Source: Coffea arabica
Lineage: Eukaryota; Streptophyta; Magnoliopsida; Gentianales; Rubiaceae
Reading direction: 5' to 3'
Assembly: GCF_036785885.1 (NCBI RefSeq)
Contig: NC_092329.1
Span: 4,216,001 to 4,280,000, forward strand
DNA length: 64,000 nucleotides
Under the pieces are notes generated by a model. That model searched no databases. It was not told the origin of the DNA and saw only the letters and a program-made list of their open reading frames with translations. Positions 13,356 to 25,200 of the stretch are shown piece after piece. Each line of letters opens with the position of its first letter. Positions within the stretch are counted from its first letter, which is position 1. A program made the translations under genes and the position numbers.

Positions 13356-13997
13356 TGCCCCATTTGACAAATAAATTTTTTAGCTATTTATCTAAAACTT
13401 TAATGTAGCATATTATAGAAATAATTTTTAAGATGAAAAATTCTTTTGCTTTCCTTCTTTTTCTCTTTCTCTATCTTTTTCTTTCTTTCTTTTTTCCTTT
13501 TCTTTCCTCTCTTCTTCTTCTCCCGTCCCCTCTTCCTCCCACGCCACCTCTCCCTCCTAGTCAAAACAAGCAGCAACAGAAACATTTTTTTTTTTTTTTG
13601 CTTTTTTCTCTCTCCCCCTCTTCTTCCTCTTTCCCCTCCCCTTCTCCCTCCCTCGCCACCCTTTCCCCCGATGTGATCTGGCAGCGCAACTAGATTAGGC
13701 AGAAGGAGAGGGAGAGGAAAAGGCAAGAGAGAGGAGAGTGAGAGGGAGAGGGGGAATAGAAAGGAAAAAAAAAGAGGTGGTCGGCGTCGTCTGGTCTTGG
13801 CCGGCGGACGACGGAGACAGTGGTAGGTCGATGTGGAAGAAAAGAATGAGAAAGGAAAATTTTTTTTGTATGTTTTGGGTACTTTGAAATGTGTAATTTA
13901 AAAACTTTGAGGAGTTTTTTAATATTATTATAGTTAAAATTATTAAAAAACTGGTAGGAGATAAACTTGACCAAAAACTTGTTTGGCAAACAGACCC
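13356..13997. mobile_element. Tourist/PIF-Harbinger-like element, 642 bp
   Basis: The left end TGCCCCATTTGACAAATAAA pairs imperfectly with the right end, whose complement is GGGTCTGTTTGCCAAACAAG. It is flanked by TAA (13353-13355 and 13998-14000), the 3-bp target of PIF/Harbinger elements. The interior is a long pyrimidine block (13440-13680) followed by a purine block. Long open frames there are low-complexity artefacts. It abuts the next element and shares its TAA. Confidence 0.6.
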
Positions 13998-14000
13998 TAA

Positions 14001-15298
14001 GGGCTTGTTTGGAAGTGAGTTTTTCGGCCAAGTTTTTTAACAACTTTAGCTACAGGAACCCAAAAAAACTTATCAAATTTTTTAATCTATACACTTCAAA
14101 ATATCTAATACACAAAAAACTTCTATCTTTCTTCTTCTTTCTCCCCCCACCCCATCCACCATACCTTCATCGCCGGCCACCACCTCTGCCGCCGTTTCCG
14201 GCGCCGGCCACCTATTCCGGCACCGGCGTTCCCAATTTTTTTTTTCCTTCCTTTCTCCCTCCCTGGCCAAACTCCCCCGACCGATGCAGTAGCAGCAGTT
14301 ACTTTCCTCCTGCTCTGGTACTTAAAAACCTTTCATCTATCGAGAAAACCTACCCAGATTCCATCGAGCCTGCCTAGCTGACTTCTAAAGAGGTTGCATT
14401 CCTCCTTGTAGGCAGAGGCAGCATGAAAATGAAAGTCAAACACAAGCAAGTCAATCCAGCAGAGGATGAAGATGACCAGTTCGTTTGAAAGAAGAGATCT
14501 TGATCAAATGGTCAAGCAGAAAGCACAATTAACTTCAGTCACGCCAACGCTACGGCTGACGGGGGAACAGGGGAACAGAGGGGGTGGGGATGGCGGGGCA
14601 GAGGGGGTGGCGGGAAACGGGAAACGAGAGAGGGGAGGGCTGGCGGGGGGAGGGGGTGGCGTGCGGGGGAAGGGGCTAGGGGGTAGCGGGGGCCAAGCTG
14701 GCGGGGGGAAGGGCTGGCGGGGGGAGGGGGAGGCGGGGGGCAGAGGGGGCCGGGCTTGCAGAGGGGAGGGGGAAGGGGCAGAGGGGCTGGGGGGAAGGGC
14801 TGGCGGGGGGAGGGGGAGGCGGGGGGCAGCCGGGGCCGGGCTTGCAGAGGGAAAGGGGAAGGGGCAGAGAGGCTGACGGGGGAAGTAGGATGGTGGGGGG
14901 AAGGGCTGGCGGGGGGGAGGGGGAGGCTGGGGGCAGCGGGGGCTGGGCTTGTAGAGGGGAGGGGGAAGGGGCAGAGGGACTGGTGGGCGTGGCGAGGGAA
15001 ATGCAGAGCAGAGGAGAGGAGTGGCGGGAGGGGGAAGGAAGAAGAAGAAGAAAAAGAAAGAGAGGAAAGAAAAGAAAAAGGAAAAAAAGAAAAAGAAAGA
15101 AAAAGAAAGAAAAAAAAAAGAAAAGGAAAAGAAATTCACCTCACAAAAACTTTTACAAAATTTTTTATCTTACAAAAACTACTACAAAAAAATTTTTCAC
15201 CTTACAAAACTTCTACAAAATTTTTTCAAAAACTTCTACAGTGCACTACAATAAAGTTTTAGACAAACTCCCAAAAAACTCAGGTTCCAAACAGGCCC
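14001..15298. mobile_element. Tourist/PIF-Harbinger-like element with G-rich core, 1298 bp
   Basis: The left end GGGCTTGTTTGGAAGTGAGT and the complement of the right end, GGGCCTGTTTGGAACCTGAG, are inverted repeats. TAA flanks both sides (13998-14000, 15299-15301). There is no transposase. The core contains a G-rich minisatellite (14559-15030) and a purine tract (15030-15135). The TIR GGGC[CT]TGTTTGG is the classic Tourist-like end. Confidence 0.72.
14559..15030 (+). repeat. G-rich minisatellite with strong G-quadruplex potential
   Basis: Almost pure purine with dozens of runs of three to seven G. A unit beginning AAGGGCTGGCGGGG restarts at about 14709, 14795 and 14901 (spacing 86 and 106). 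Several GGGCTTG[CT]AGAGG sub-units recur within it. Frames of 100-200 codons here on both strands are compositional. Confidence 0.85.
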
Positions 15299-16441
15299 TA
15301 AGTTTGTGTACACTAATTGAACTCGTTTCAGATGATCGATATTCTCTTTTTCCTTGATTACCATTGTAGTCCAGCTCTTATCTAGTACTACTACAAAATG
15401 TTTTCACGTCATAAAGAATTTCAGGGTATTGGTTAATTTGCTCAGGGATTATGACAAAAATATGAACATATGTGAGAGTGTCACAAAAGTTCATAAACAG
15501 ATCATGCAATGCGTATTACTGTTGTCCAACAAGAAAACAAAATGTGACTGTACATAGACAACTAAACATTTTTAATTGAGTCATAAACTTGTTAGACATA
15601 AGGACACTCGTAATTGCTGGTTAGCTTGTGACTTCAATCTGAATTAGTCCTCAAATGGCGGCTTTTTTGTTTTAGTAGAATTCTCAAAAAGTGAGGGCAT
15701 TGAAATCTGTTCTCAAAGTATTAAAAAAAACCCCATTTATAAAAATTGTTGCTTGTATAAATAATGAATTCAGAAGATGGCGCTCTTCTTAAAAACATGC
15801 ATCCACTGAAACAAAAATCTGAATAATAAAAGTTTCAAAATCTATCGTTATATGTGAATTATATATAGTCGAACCGGTAATCGGAGTCGAAATCACTAAA
15901 AATCTCTCTACTCTATGGAAATGTGAAATATGCACATGATATTTAAATTATCATGACATGTTGAGGACATACCGAACTACCGGTTGTCACAATTCAGTTC
16001 CCCAAATTGGGGAGATATGACAAAATGTACCATAAAGTAAAAAGATTTCCAATGCACCAATGGACGTGACAATTTTTACCGCATACGACAGTGCAATAAG
16101 GTCACATACTTTCGATCAAGCAATATAATAGTTTCCTCTAAAAGCTGCAGTGGGAACTGTCTGATCATGATACGGTATGGAAAATGCGTAGTAGATTTTG
16201 ACGTGGCAGCGAGAGAAGCGTTGAAGTAGGGCATCAGAGCACGTGTACTATATTATTCTCTGAGGAAACAGACGGTTGAGGTTTATTGTCGTGGCAGCTT
16301 CTGAAGCTACTTATGTCAACGTGTCAGCCTGACAGTTGCTTCGACCGTTGAGAGTGGGAATTCTTTATTGTCCGGTTCAAAAAGGAAGATTGTGTAAAAA
16401 GGGCAAAAATGAAAAAAAGAAAAGAAAAGTAGATTCAAATT

Positions 16442-17001
16442 AGAAGCATGCAAAATCAAAAAATTTCGATTTACTGATCGAATTCGAATTAAATTCGAAA
16501 TTTTTTAAATTGATAATTCTGAATTGGGAACTCAAATAGGATTTTTCGATTTCGAATTATGCGAATTTGGTTCGAATTCGGTAATGGGATTTTTCAAATC
16601 GAATATTTCGATTTCGAATTCACCATTCGAAATTGGAATTCAAAATTTTTATTTCGATTTCAAATTCGTTTTTCATATATATATATATATGTAATATAAC
16701 ATTTATATTATAATAATAATTTTTATATTCCTGAATTGGTGATTCGAAATTTCTATTTCGATTTCAAATTTGTTTTTCATATATATATATATATGTAATA
16801 TAACATTTATATAATAATAATTTTTATATTCCTGAATTCGGTGAAATTGGAATTTATCGAATTCCGAATTGAATTCGGAACGAATCTGAATTCGAAGTTG
16901 GTGAATTCGAAATCGAATTCGGTTGGAAATTCTGATGCCAAAATTCTGAAAAATTTTCAATTTCAAAGTTCCAAATTATCGATTTCAATTCACACACCTA
17001 G
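16442..17001. mobile_element. hAT-like MITE, 560 bp, rich in TTCGAA words
   Basis: An 8-bp direct repeat TTCAAATT flanks it (16434-16441 and 17002-17009). The right end, read outward, is CTAGGTGTGTG, like hAT termini; the left end AGAAGCATGC matches weakly. Inside, a unit of about 105 bp with an (AT)n stretch and TTATAATAATAAT is duplicated (about 16641-16735 and 16755-16840). No transposase. Confidence 0.58.
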
Positions 17002-17089
17002 TTCAAATTGGTTCAACCCATTAACATCGTGGCTTCCCATCCCTTCTCAGTTTGAAAAATAGAGAAGGGTTAAGTGCACGCCATCTATA

Positions 17090-17217
17090 GGATTAATTTT
17101 TCTTACACTATCAGATACACTGACGAGGTTGAATAAATGTCACATCATCTGAATTTGAATGTAGCATGTGTCTAGATCCGTCAGTATATATACTGCAAGT
17201 GCATAAAAGATTTACCC
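17090..17217. mobile_element. MITE family A, copy 2 (diverged)
   Basis: Starts GGATTAATTTTTCTTACACT and ends with AAAAGATTTACCC, matching the termini of the other copies. Length about 128 bp; no clear target duplication. Confidence 0.5.
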
Positions 17218-18324
17218 TAATATATTAAAAAAAACTTCTTTGCGAAAGGGAAAAAGAAAAAGAAAAAAAGGTCTAATTTTTTTTTTTGGTAAGAATCTTG
17301 GGTCATACAATGTGCTAGGTAGACTACATGTTTTAGCTGCCTAAGAATACTGTTTCGTAATAAAGCTTGGGACATATATAGTTGCGTGATTATTATTTGT
17401 TTGGTTATTATTTTCACATATTTGCTAAGATATCAGTTGTGGGGTGCTGGGCATTTCCCTAGAGAATGGGCAAGACGCACAGGAGTTTTCGCATGCTGGG
17501 TAATCGAACAAGTTGATGATCTGTATAATAATGCCAGAAAAACATGATCAAAGACGACAATTATAGCTTGTAGTTATGCATATGGTCGGTGAAAAACCGT
17601 AAGCTTATTTATCTCTTCTACAATTACAACAAAGCTTAAATTCATAAATTTCAATGTTTGTCTTTTTTCTCCCACCAGCTTCAGAGATCCTGTATACCCT
17701 AACAACTAATTAGTAGTCAAATAAAATTTTTCATGAATAAAAGCAAACCTGAAATTTCCAATATCATCATTATACGGGTGTGTGGATGCTTTTGATAACC
17801 CAATTCCAAGGTAAGCTATATATATAAACGATAGATTGCAACATATTTGTCTCTGGCTGTGGCATGTTTATAGTTTATACCCCTCTGAAACATTTCATTG
17901 TCGAACAAAAAAAAAAAAAAGATGAAAGGATGAGAATATCACCACCATATACACTCATAGATCACTTTCCCACACTGAAATCTGAATATTTCAAACGGCA
18001 ATAAGAACATATATTATGTAATGTGAAGTGTAAGGCCGTTTTCAAGGACTAACATGCTACTCAAAAGTGTCAAAATTTTTTGTATGCAGAGGGTATTGAA
18101 TTGAGATTTCTAAATGTAGTAACACTAGATGTTTCTATATCCGACCAATAGTTCCCTTCTACACTTTATTGTACCTGAATATCATCCACCTCTAATTCAA
18201 TAATTTATCTTAAATTTTGATTACAAAAACAATTACTTTAGTGCTGGTTTTTTTATCCAAATAAAAATCCCCTAATAGAGCTCTGAAGGTAACACTCTCC
18301 AAAAGGCCGAAACTTTTTCTTTTT

Positions 18325-18330
<6 letters not shown>

Positions 18331-18356
<26 letters not shown>
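18331..18356 (+). repeat. Poly-T tract
   Basis: Uninterrupted T run of about 27 bases, about 460 bases upstream of the JINGUBANG start. Other simple tracts of note are poly-C at 20647-20660, (AT)n at 16675-16690 and 55895-55911, and (GA)n at 13252-13267. Confidence 0.85.
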
Positions 18357-18815
18357 GTATCTCTTTTGGTCCTATACCTGTCAGCCTGCATGTCCAACCA
18401 CAATCTCCTCATTAAACTACTTAAACCACCCCAACGAACGCAAACTTCCGACCCGGATTATGAGGACCCGACAAATTCCTCTGCACGCAAGAATTACGTT
18501 TCTTGCTGACATGTGTCGACACCTCATTGGCCTCCACTCCCGCCTTCAAGACCTTTTATTCATTTATTTATTTTAAGTCATCCCCTACAAAGTCTCCCTC
18601 CCATTCCTTCCTCCTCTTCATTCTCCAATCTCCATTGCCTCTATCCCTTGTCTAGTCTCTCATCAGTTTTCCCTTCCCTTTGATCATTTTCATATCTGGC
18701 CTTCTCTCTCGATTTTTGTTAAACCATTCGTCATTTTTTTTGGTTTAGTTTTCATGGTTGAAATACACAACATCTTTTTTGAATGATATAAGAAAAGGAA
18801 GGAGGAAGGCCAAGA

Positions 18816-20150
18816 ATGTTTTCTGACACCTCAAGTTTGCCTCCAAAAATAGGCAACATGACCCATTCGGACCCCAACATTTGCTCCGCAGCCACAGATG
18901 ATGAAATGGCCGCCCGGCACAGCAGCTTCTCAGGCTATGATGTTAGCCGGTTGAGCGGCGAGATGTCCCCCATGACGATGTCTCCCTGGAACCAAAATTC
19001 ACTTTTTACCCAGTCCCCATGGTCCAAATTTGATGAAAATGTGCCACAAAATGTCCCTCAGAATGGCCTCATCGGTTCGCTTGTTCGCGAAGAAGGCCAC
19101 ATATATTCATTGGCCGCGAAAGAGGACCTTCTTTACACGGGTTCGGACAGCAAGAACATCCGTGTTTGGAAGAATATGAAGGAATTTACAGCATTCAAAT
19201 CCAACAGCGGCCTTGTTAAAGCCATTATCATCTCCGGGGACAAGATCTTTACGGGTCATCAGGATGGAAAGGTTCGTGTGTGGAAGATTAATCCTAAGAA
19301 CCCCAGTGTCCACAAGCGTTCAGGGACTTTACCAACTTTCTTTGATATCTTCAAAGCCTCAATGAAACCTAGTAACTATATCGAGGTCAAACGTAAACGG
19401 ACTGCCCTCTGGATCAAGCATGTTGATGCCATTTCTTGCTTGAGCATGAACCAAGAACAAGGGCTTCTTTATTCTGCCTCGTGGGACAGGACGTTTAAGG
19501 TTTGGAGGGTCGAAAACTCGAAATGCCTGGAATCTGTTAAAGCCCATGATGATGCGGTTAATTCCGTTGTGGCCAGTCTGGAAGGATTGGTGTATACAGG
19601 ATCCGCCGATGGGACTGTTAAGGTTTGGAGAAGAGAATCCAGTGGTAAAACAGTAAAGCATCATTTTATTCAAACCCTCTTGACTCAAGAATGTGCAGTG
19701 ACTGCTTTAGCTGTGAATAAATCAGGATCGGTGGTTTATTGCGGCTCATCAGATGGGCTTGTCAACTTTTGGGAACGTGAGAAGGAATTGACCCATGGTG
19801 GTGTCTTAAAGGGTCACAAACTGGCCGTCCTCTGCCTGACTGCAGCAGGGAACTTGGTTTTCAGTGGATCGGCAGACAAAACCATATGCGTCTGGAGGAG
19901 GGAAGGAAATGTTCATACCTGTCTCTCTGTCTTGACTGGTCATACTGGACCAGTCAAGTGCCTGGCGGCTGAGGAGGACAAAGACTCCTCCACCGGTGAT
20001 CAGCGGTGGGTGGTTTATAGTGGAAGTCTTGATAAATCAGTTAAGGTCTGGAGCGTTTCTGAGACAGCACCAGATTTGCGCCATATGGGTAACATGCAAC
20101 CAGGCCAGGGTGATTCTCCTTGGGACTCGATACCTTCAGCAAAGTATTGA
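18816..20150 (+). CDS. JGB: WD40-repeat protein JINGUBANG-like
   Basis: An intronless gene for 444 residues, about the length of Arabidopsis JINGUBANG, a WD40 protein reported to restrain pollen germination and tube growth. Residues 1-90 are a polar leader rich in Ser, Met and Pro. Residues 91-435 form a seven-bladed beta-propeller. The repeat ends can be read in order as IRVWKN, VRVWKI, FKVWRV, VKVWRR, VNFWER, ICVWRR and VKVWSV, with repeated YTGS/YSAS/FSGS strands before them. The start follows a pyrimidine-rich leader (18590-18720), and ATG lies in the context CCAAGAATGT. WD40 proteins of this kind are scaffolds; partners cannot be read from the sequence. Some members are labelled generically as U-box-type or vegetative incompatibility HET-E-like, but the intronless structure and leader fit JGB best. 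Confidence 0.92.
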   Translation: MFSDTSSLPPKIGNMTHSDPNICSAATDDEMAARHSSFSGYDVSRLSGEMSPMTMSPWNQNSLFTQSPWSKFDENVPQNVPQNGLIGSLVREEGHIYSLAAKEDLLYTGSDSKNIRVWKNMKEFTAFKSNSGLVKAIIISGDKIFTGHQDGKVRVWKINPKNPSVHKRSGTLPTFFDIFKASMKPSNYIEVKRKRTALWIKHVDAISCLSMNQEQGLLYSASWDRTFKVWRVENSKCLESVKAHDDAVNSVVASLEGLVYTGSADGTVKVWRRESSGKTVKHHFIQTLLTQECAVTALAVNKSGSVVYCGSSDGLVNFWEREKELTHGGVLKGHKLAVLCLTAAGNLVFSGSADKTICVWRREGNVHTCLSVLTGHTGPVKCLAAEEDKDSSTGDQRWVVYSGSLDKSVKVWSVSETAPDLRHMGNMQPGQGDSPWDSIPSAKY

Positions 20151-22200
20151 TTACAATTTACAACAGACCTGGAGGAGTCAGTCATTCATCAAAGTTTGGT
20201 CGACGATCCCGGTAATTAATTGCTAATCCATGATATTGCGATAGTCTTTTGTTAGATAAAATCGTGAAACAGGTGCGAGAGAGATCTTGATTCTGGACTT
20301 GAAAGTACCAATGCTAATGTGATATTCATGAGCGGATGGATGATAATGGACGACTGAAACAGTGTATGGAGAGTTTACAATTCGCGAATAAAACTTGCCT
20401 GTAATTTAAGAACTACTTTAGCCTAGGATCGTTTATTTATAGAAAGTTCTTGATACATATTTATCTGTTATCTCCATGTTTAAGCCGTGTTTGGTGGTTC
20501 CACTAACAATGGATCGATAAGACGAAATTTGAAATCTTATTTTTTGAGTTTCCTGCACTGGTTGTCCTGAAGCTGGAAGAGTGACGATCACAAGGTTGGC
20601 CGAATCTGTCCAGCAAAAAAGACTGGGGAGCCAACCCCACCCCACCCCCCCCCCCCCCCCAACTCACCCATTGTTAAATTATTCAGATCTTAAGTTTGAC
20701 CCATTCCAACAATAATAATGATCATCCAGCAAGCATTTGGTAAAAGCACGGATCCCGTATTGATGTGTATAATTGGATTAGTACCTGCAAGCATGTTTAC
20801 CGAATCCTCTCGTACCCCTCCTAAAGTTTGTTTCTCTCAAAATTGGAAATTCTTATTTCTTCTTTTCAAGAATGGACTTTTAGGAACAAATTGAACGGAC
20901 ATTTGCTCGAGAGAGAGTGACCATATTTCTTCCCAGCAATATTATTTTCTATGATTGAGTTCAGACACTCCAATTTTATTGCTCACTATAACACTAGAGA
21001 AATCAAATTATGAGAAGCACCACAAAACACGACTAGAATGGCTACCCAGTTAATTGCAATTTTAATGCTTGGACCTCAATTATTAAATCAGCATCCTCAT
21101 TTCTTAGTTGTTCTTAGCATTAACTGCATGCAGAGGAGTAGGAAATATAATGATGTTAGTCCGTAAGACAGCAACTTTCTAGAGTATACTAGATTATTGA
21201 CGGATCTTCAAGATTTTCTAGTTGTAAGGTCAAATTAACCATCCATTGTTGAAAGATAATCTGGGATTAGTTGCGGACAAGTTGCTGCCATTCCTTTGGA
21301 CTAGACGTTTTATAATTACGAATTCCTGGAAAAACGATGGCTTTAATCCTTGGATATTCATTACCCAACATGACAAACAAGAGGGACAGAAATTGTAATT
21401 CAGATTCTTCGTAAAATGCTCTTTGCAGTGTGTTTGATATATCAACTACACTACGTAAATCAGGGAAAAAGTCCAGAAGATACAATTAAGATACAATCAG
21501 AGAACACAACCCATCAAATTTAGACAGGTTGATAATGTTCTGCTTGTGATCTGTACCTCCAACATCTTAGCCTCTTGTAATTCACTGTTGTTTTTCCAAG
21601 GAAAGAGAGAAATTTCCAAGTAAAACAGAAGTAGAGTCAAATTTACAAGGAAACACCAGAGCCTCATTCAGCTTTTCTGAGTGCCAAAATATTAATTTTT
21701 CTTTTCTTTGGGGTGCCCAAAGGTTTATATACTTCCCTTGCCCTTTCACATTACAAATCAAATAGGTTTCATGGGGTTCTAAAAGGGCATAGAATCTTTT
21801 CCTCATTATTCACCTGACCGTCTATGATAAGTGCTGAGAAACTTGATGATGAAATGAAACTGAACACGAAGCATATTGGATTGCCATCTATTTGAACATT
21901 TTGAAGCAACTGATCCTGTGCTATAGAGTTCAAGTCTTGGGCAAGAGAACAAAGCGTCACTTTCACTGATCAACGCTACAGGTTACTTTTTCACTGAAAG
22001 GTTGATGACCAAGGTCTAAAGGACAAAATGATGAAGAAAAATTGAAACTAACTCGTGTTTTTCTTTATAGCCATGAAATTTGGCTCTAGAAGTGAGCAAG
22101 AAGCATATACAGACAATGTAATACAGAAGTACACTCGTAACCGTAAGAATTTACTACACACTCACCAGTCAAAGATAAGGGACTACTTTAGGTGGACTTC
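20151..22200. other. Intergenic between convergent JINGUBANG and USP-kinase genes
   Basis: 3' flanks of two genes that point towards each other. It contains a poly-C tract near 20650. The minus-strand frames at 21230-21966 have no recognised domain and probably include the 3' UTR of the USP-kinase. Confidence 0.5.
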
Positions 22201-25200
22201 TTAGTGAGAAAGCCTCCGAGAATGCTTTCTTCTTGATGTAGTATTTATACCTGGATTCAATCCATTGATGTGCCCGCTTCTACTACCGATTGAGTTTGAA
22301 TCCAATACCAGAGGAACAACTTTACCCCCTCCTTCTAGTATTCTGAGAACCTAATATAATTTGAAAAAGTTATCAGGGCTTAAATTTCCACCTTTCTTAA
22401 ACGAATTAGAAAAAATAGCTAGACAGAAAGGCAAGACTAGTTCTGTCAACATGAGTGCAGAGGAGAGAATGCTACGGGTGATAACCATATTAAATTAACA
22501 CAGGGAGGGGAAACCTTTGACATTGGGGGCCGTAGATCAGGATCTTTCTGTAGGCACAAGGATGCAGCATTGCTCATTGCCCGTAGTTCATATGGGAAAC
22601 TTTGGAGCTCATAACTAACCAAGCAGGGATCCAGAAACCTCTGTTTATCTGCTAAAGAATGGCTTTCTTCCAGAGTACCCAAAGGGTGAAAGTTCTTGAA
22701 CAGAAATTGCTGTCCACTGTAATTTGGCAAGGCACCAGTTTTTTCACCCGTAATTAGCTCTAATAACACTAGGCCAAAAGCATATATGTCAACTTTCTCT
22801 GTAACTTTGGCATCAGTGAAGTACTCTGGTGCAAGATACCTACAGATGTCAAAGAAATCAGCCAAATTAAGTTTGATTCACAAAACAAGTTCAGAAACAT
22901 GTCAAGATATATAACTGAGGAAAATTCAACACACGGATTAAAATGAACGCTTCTACTACATTATTCTTTTAGAATTTAAGGTAGTCATAAATGAATAATA
23001 TATAGTGACAAAACAAAGTATTAAATTACCCATATGTTCCAATAACTTGCTCCTCATCACAAAGTTCCCATTCACGATGTAGTCTAGCAAGACCAAAATC
23101 TGCAACCTGAAAAGAATGCACTATATAATTGGGATGAAAATGATTATTTGACAGAGAAAATACACAAACTGTCAATAAAAAGCCAAAGTAGAGAGGTGGG
23201 TGCATGCTATTCAAAGATCTCAAATGGAATAGATTTTGCTAATTCAGAAAATACTTGTAAACAGATTACTCTGATTTAATCACAGTTGCATACTAAATTA
23301 TGCAAACTAAATGCTTCTAGCAATCATTTACCAGAGGTTCAAAATCATGGGTCAGGAGGATGTTGTGAGGCCTCAAATCTCTATGTATTATACATCCCAC
23401 CCTGCAATCTTCATGGAGATATCGTAAGCCTCTTGCTGTTCCAATAGCTATTTTGAGTCGCATGTCCCAATCAAGAATTGTATCCAAGTTTCCTATCAAT
23501 TTTAAAAACATCATCCAAGTCAGAGTGCTGTAGTTTGCTATAGTTGAGTAACTGAAATGGGGACTCCACTCTTTTATGTATCAACATGAAAGGGAACAGA
23601 AAATACCATGTAAGTGTAGATCCAAGGAGCTGTTGCATATGTACTCATATACTAATAATCTCCTCTTCTGCTCAACGCAAAATCCAATCAATAGCACAAC
23701 ATTTCTATGTTGCGCACAGCTTAAAACTCGCACTTCCCTACAGAAATCAGCGTCCCTTTGAGATCCAGAAAACTTCAGCTGTTTAATTGCGACAACTAGT
23801 CCATCCCTCAAAATACCTCTGTAAACCAAACCAAACCCTCCTTCAGCTAGGAAATTCATATCTGAGAAACCGTCTGTAGCCTCCTCTAGCTCTTCATAAA
23901 GGAATTGCCTAGGGGGCTTTCCAAAAGCTGGTGCCTTCTGTTGACATTGTGAACATAAAGGAGGGGGTGTTGACAAAGTTCTGCACAAAGAAACTGCATC
24001 TCTGATGTTCGAGTTAAATTCAACATCTTTACCATAGGTTAGATTGTGTTTATGCCCTTCTGTCAACATACATGGCACAAGGTGGTGATGGTCATCTCTC
24101 ATAGGTAGTGCTGTATTTTGCAATCCATTTTGGCAGTCTCCAATTTCTTGGGCTTTCTCGCTTATCTTGTGGTTCTGAGGAATCCAAAAGATTCTTTTAT
24201 CATCCAAACTTAAATTTTCTGAGCTCATAGAAAGGGTTACAGTCCTTTCCTCAACTGAATCTGGCAAAGCAAGTGGATGACCAAAGCCATTAGGTTTATG
24301 GCTAGGAGTGTGCTTGCCCGTAGTTAGTTTTTCATAAAGGGGATTTTGTTGATACACAAGGAATTTAGAAGTGGCAGTGTCAGGACTGGATAATGAAGTT
24401 TCTCCTGAGGTTTTTGTGTAGGACGTGCTTGGCTCCTCAGGGCTACTCACAGGAGTCGAATGCTTCATCCTCAGTCCATGCAACTTCTGCACATCCAAAA
24501 CAGGTGAAGAAGCAGCAGAATAAAAAGGGGTTTGAATTTCGTCTGAGCATTCAAGATTGAGCCTAAGGACTTTTGGCTGTGAACCCTTCATAACTACAAT
24601 GTTGCAGTGAAGCTGATCCATGCAATGCCGAAGTTCTAGCTTCAGTTTTCTGGCTAAGGAGAACAAAATTTTTGAGTGAGTGTTGTATTTCTGAGCAGAC
24701 AGTCACATGAACTAGGCGATTAAATGTTATTTTCCATTAAGGTGATGAGAGAACAAGATGGCTAAGAAATAAAATTTGATTAACAACCCTTAGAAACTCA
24801 TGTAACAGCTTAGGCAGACATGCAAGGTTGAGGGTTGATAGCAACATAAAAATACATGTAATTCAAATCAAAAAATAACTAATGGTATCCATCTTGATGA
24901 CAATATGAGCAAGCATTGATCATGTCATGTCCGAAAAATGCAACTCCAAAACAATGGCTCCGATGCTTCTAGTCAGGTCTAAGTGACATAAGTGGTCTAA
25001 AATGCAGGTAGTTAGCCAAACAAGGTTAACAACTAAAGAAATCTGCCACAGCAGAACTCTGAATTGCATTGAAGGGAAAGACATTAAGATAATGACTCGA
25101 ACAGACCAGCAAGTAAACTAGAACCAACTCAACCAATTATTAACACACAGGAGATCCTTGATTAGAATTTATTCAGATTCTAGTCTAAAGTAAAATCAAC

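Larger units (their letters stand above)
10190..18815. other. Repeat-rich intergenic region before JINGUBANG
   Basis: Holds a SINE, two Tourist-like elements, a hAT-like MITE and one family A MITE, listed separately. The pyrimidine-rich stretch at about 18590-18720 is probably the JINGUBANG leader. No further gene recognised. Confidence 0.5.

Noticed and set aside
13400-15357. Long open frames of 76-211 codons on both strands
   Set aside because: They are translations of pyrimidine, purine or G-rich tracts (poly-Phe/Ser/Pro, poly-Gly/Arg/Lys), occur in several frames at once and lie inside Tourist-like elements.
19107-19688. Minus-strand frames of 68 and 109 codons
   Set aside because: They lie antisense within the JINGUBANG coding sequence and have no independent support.
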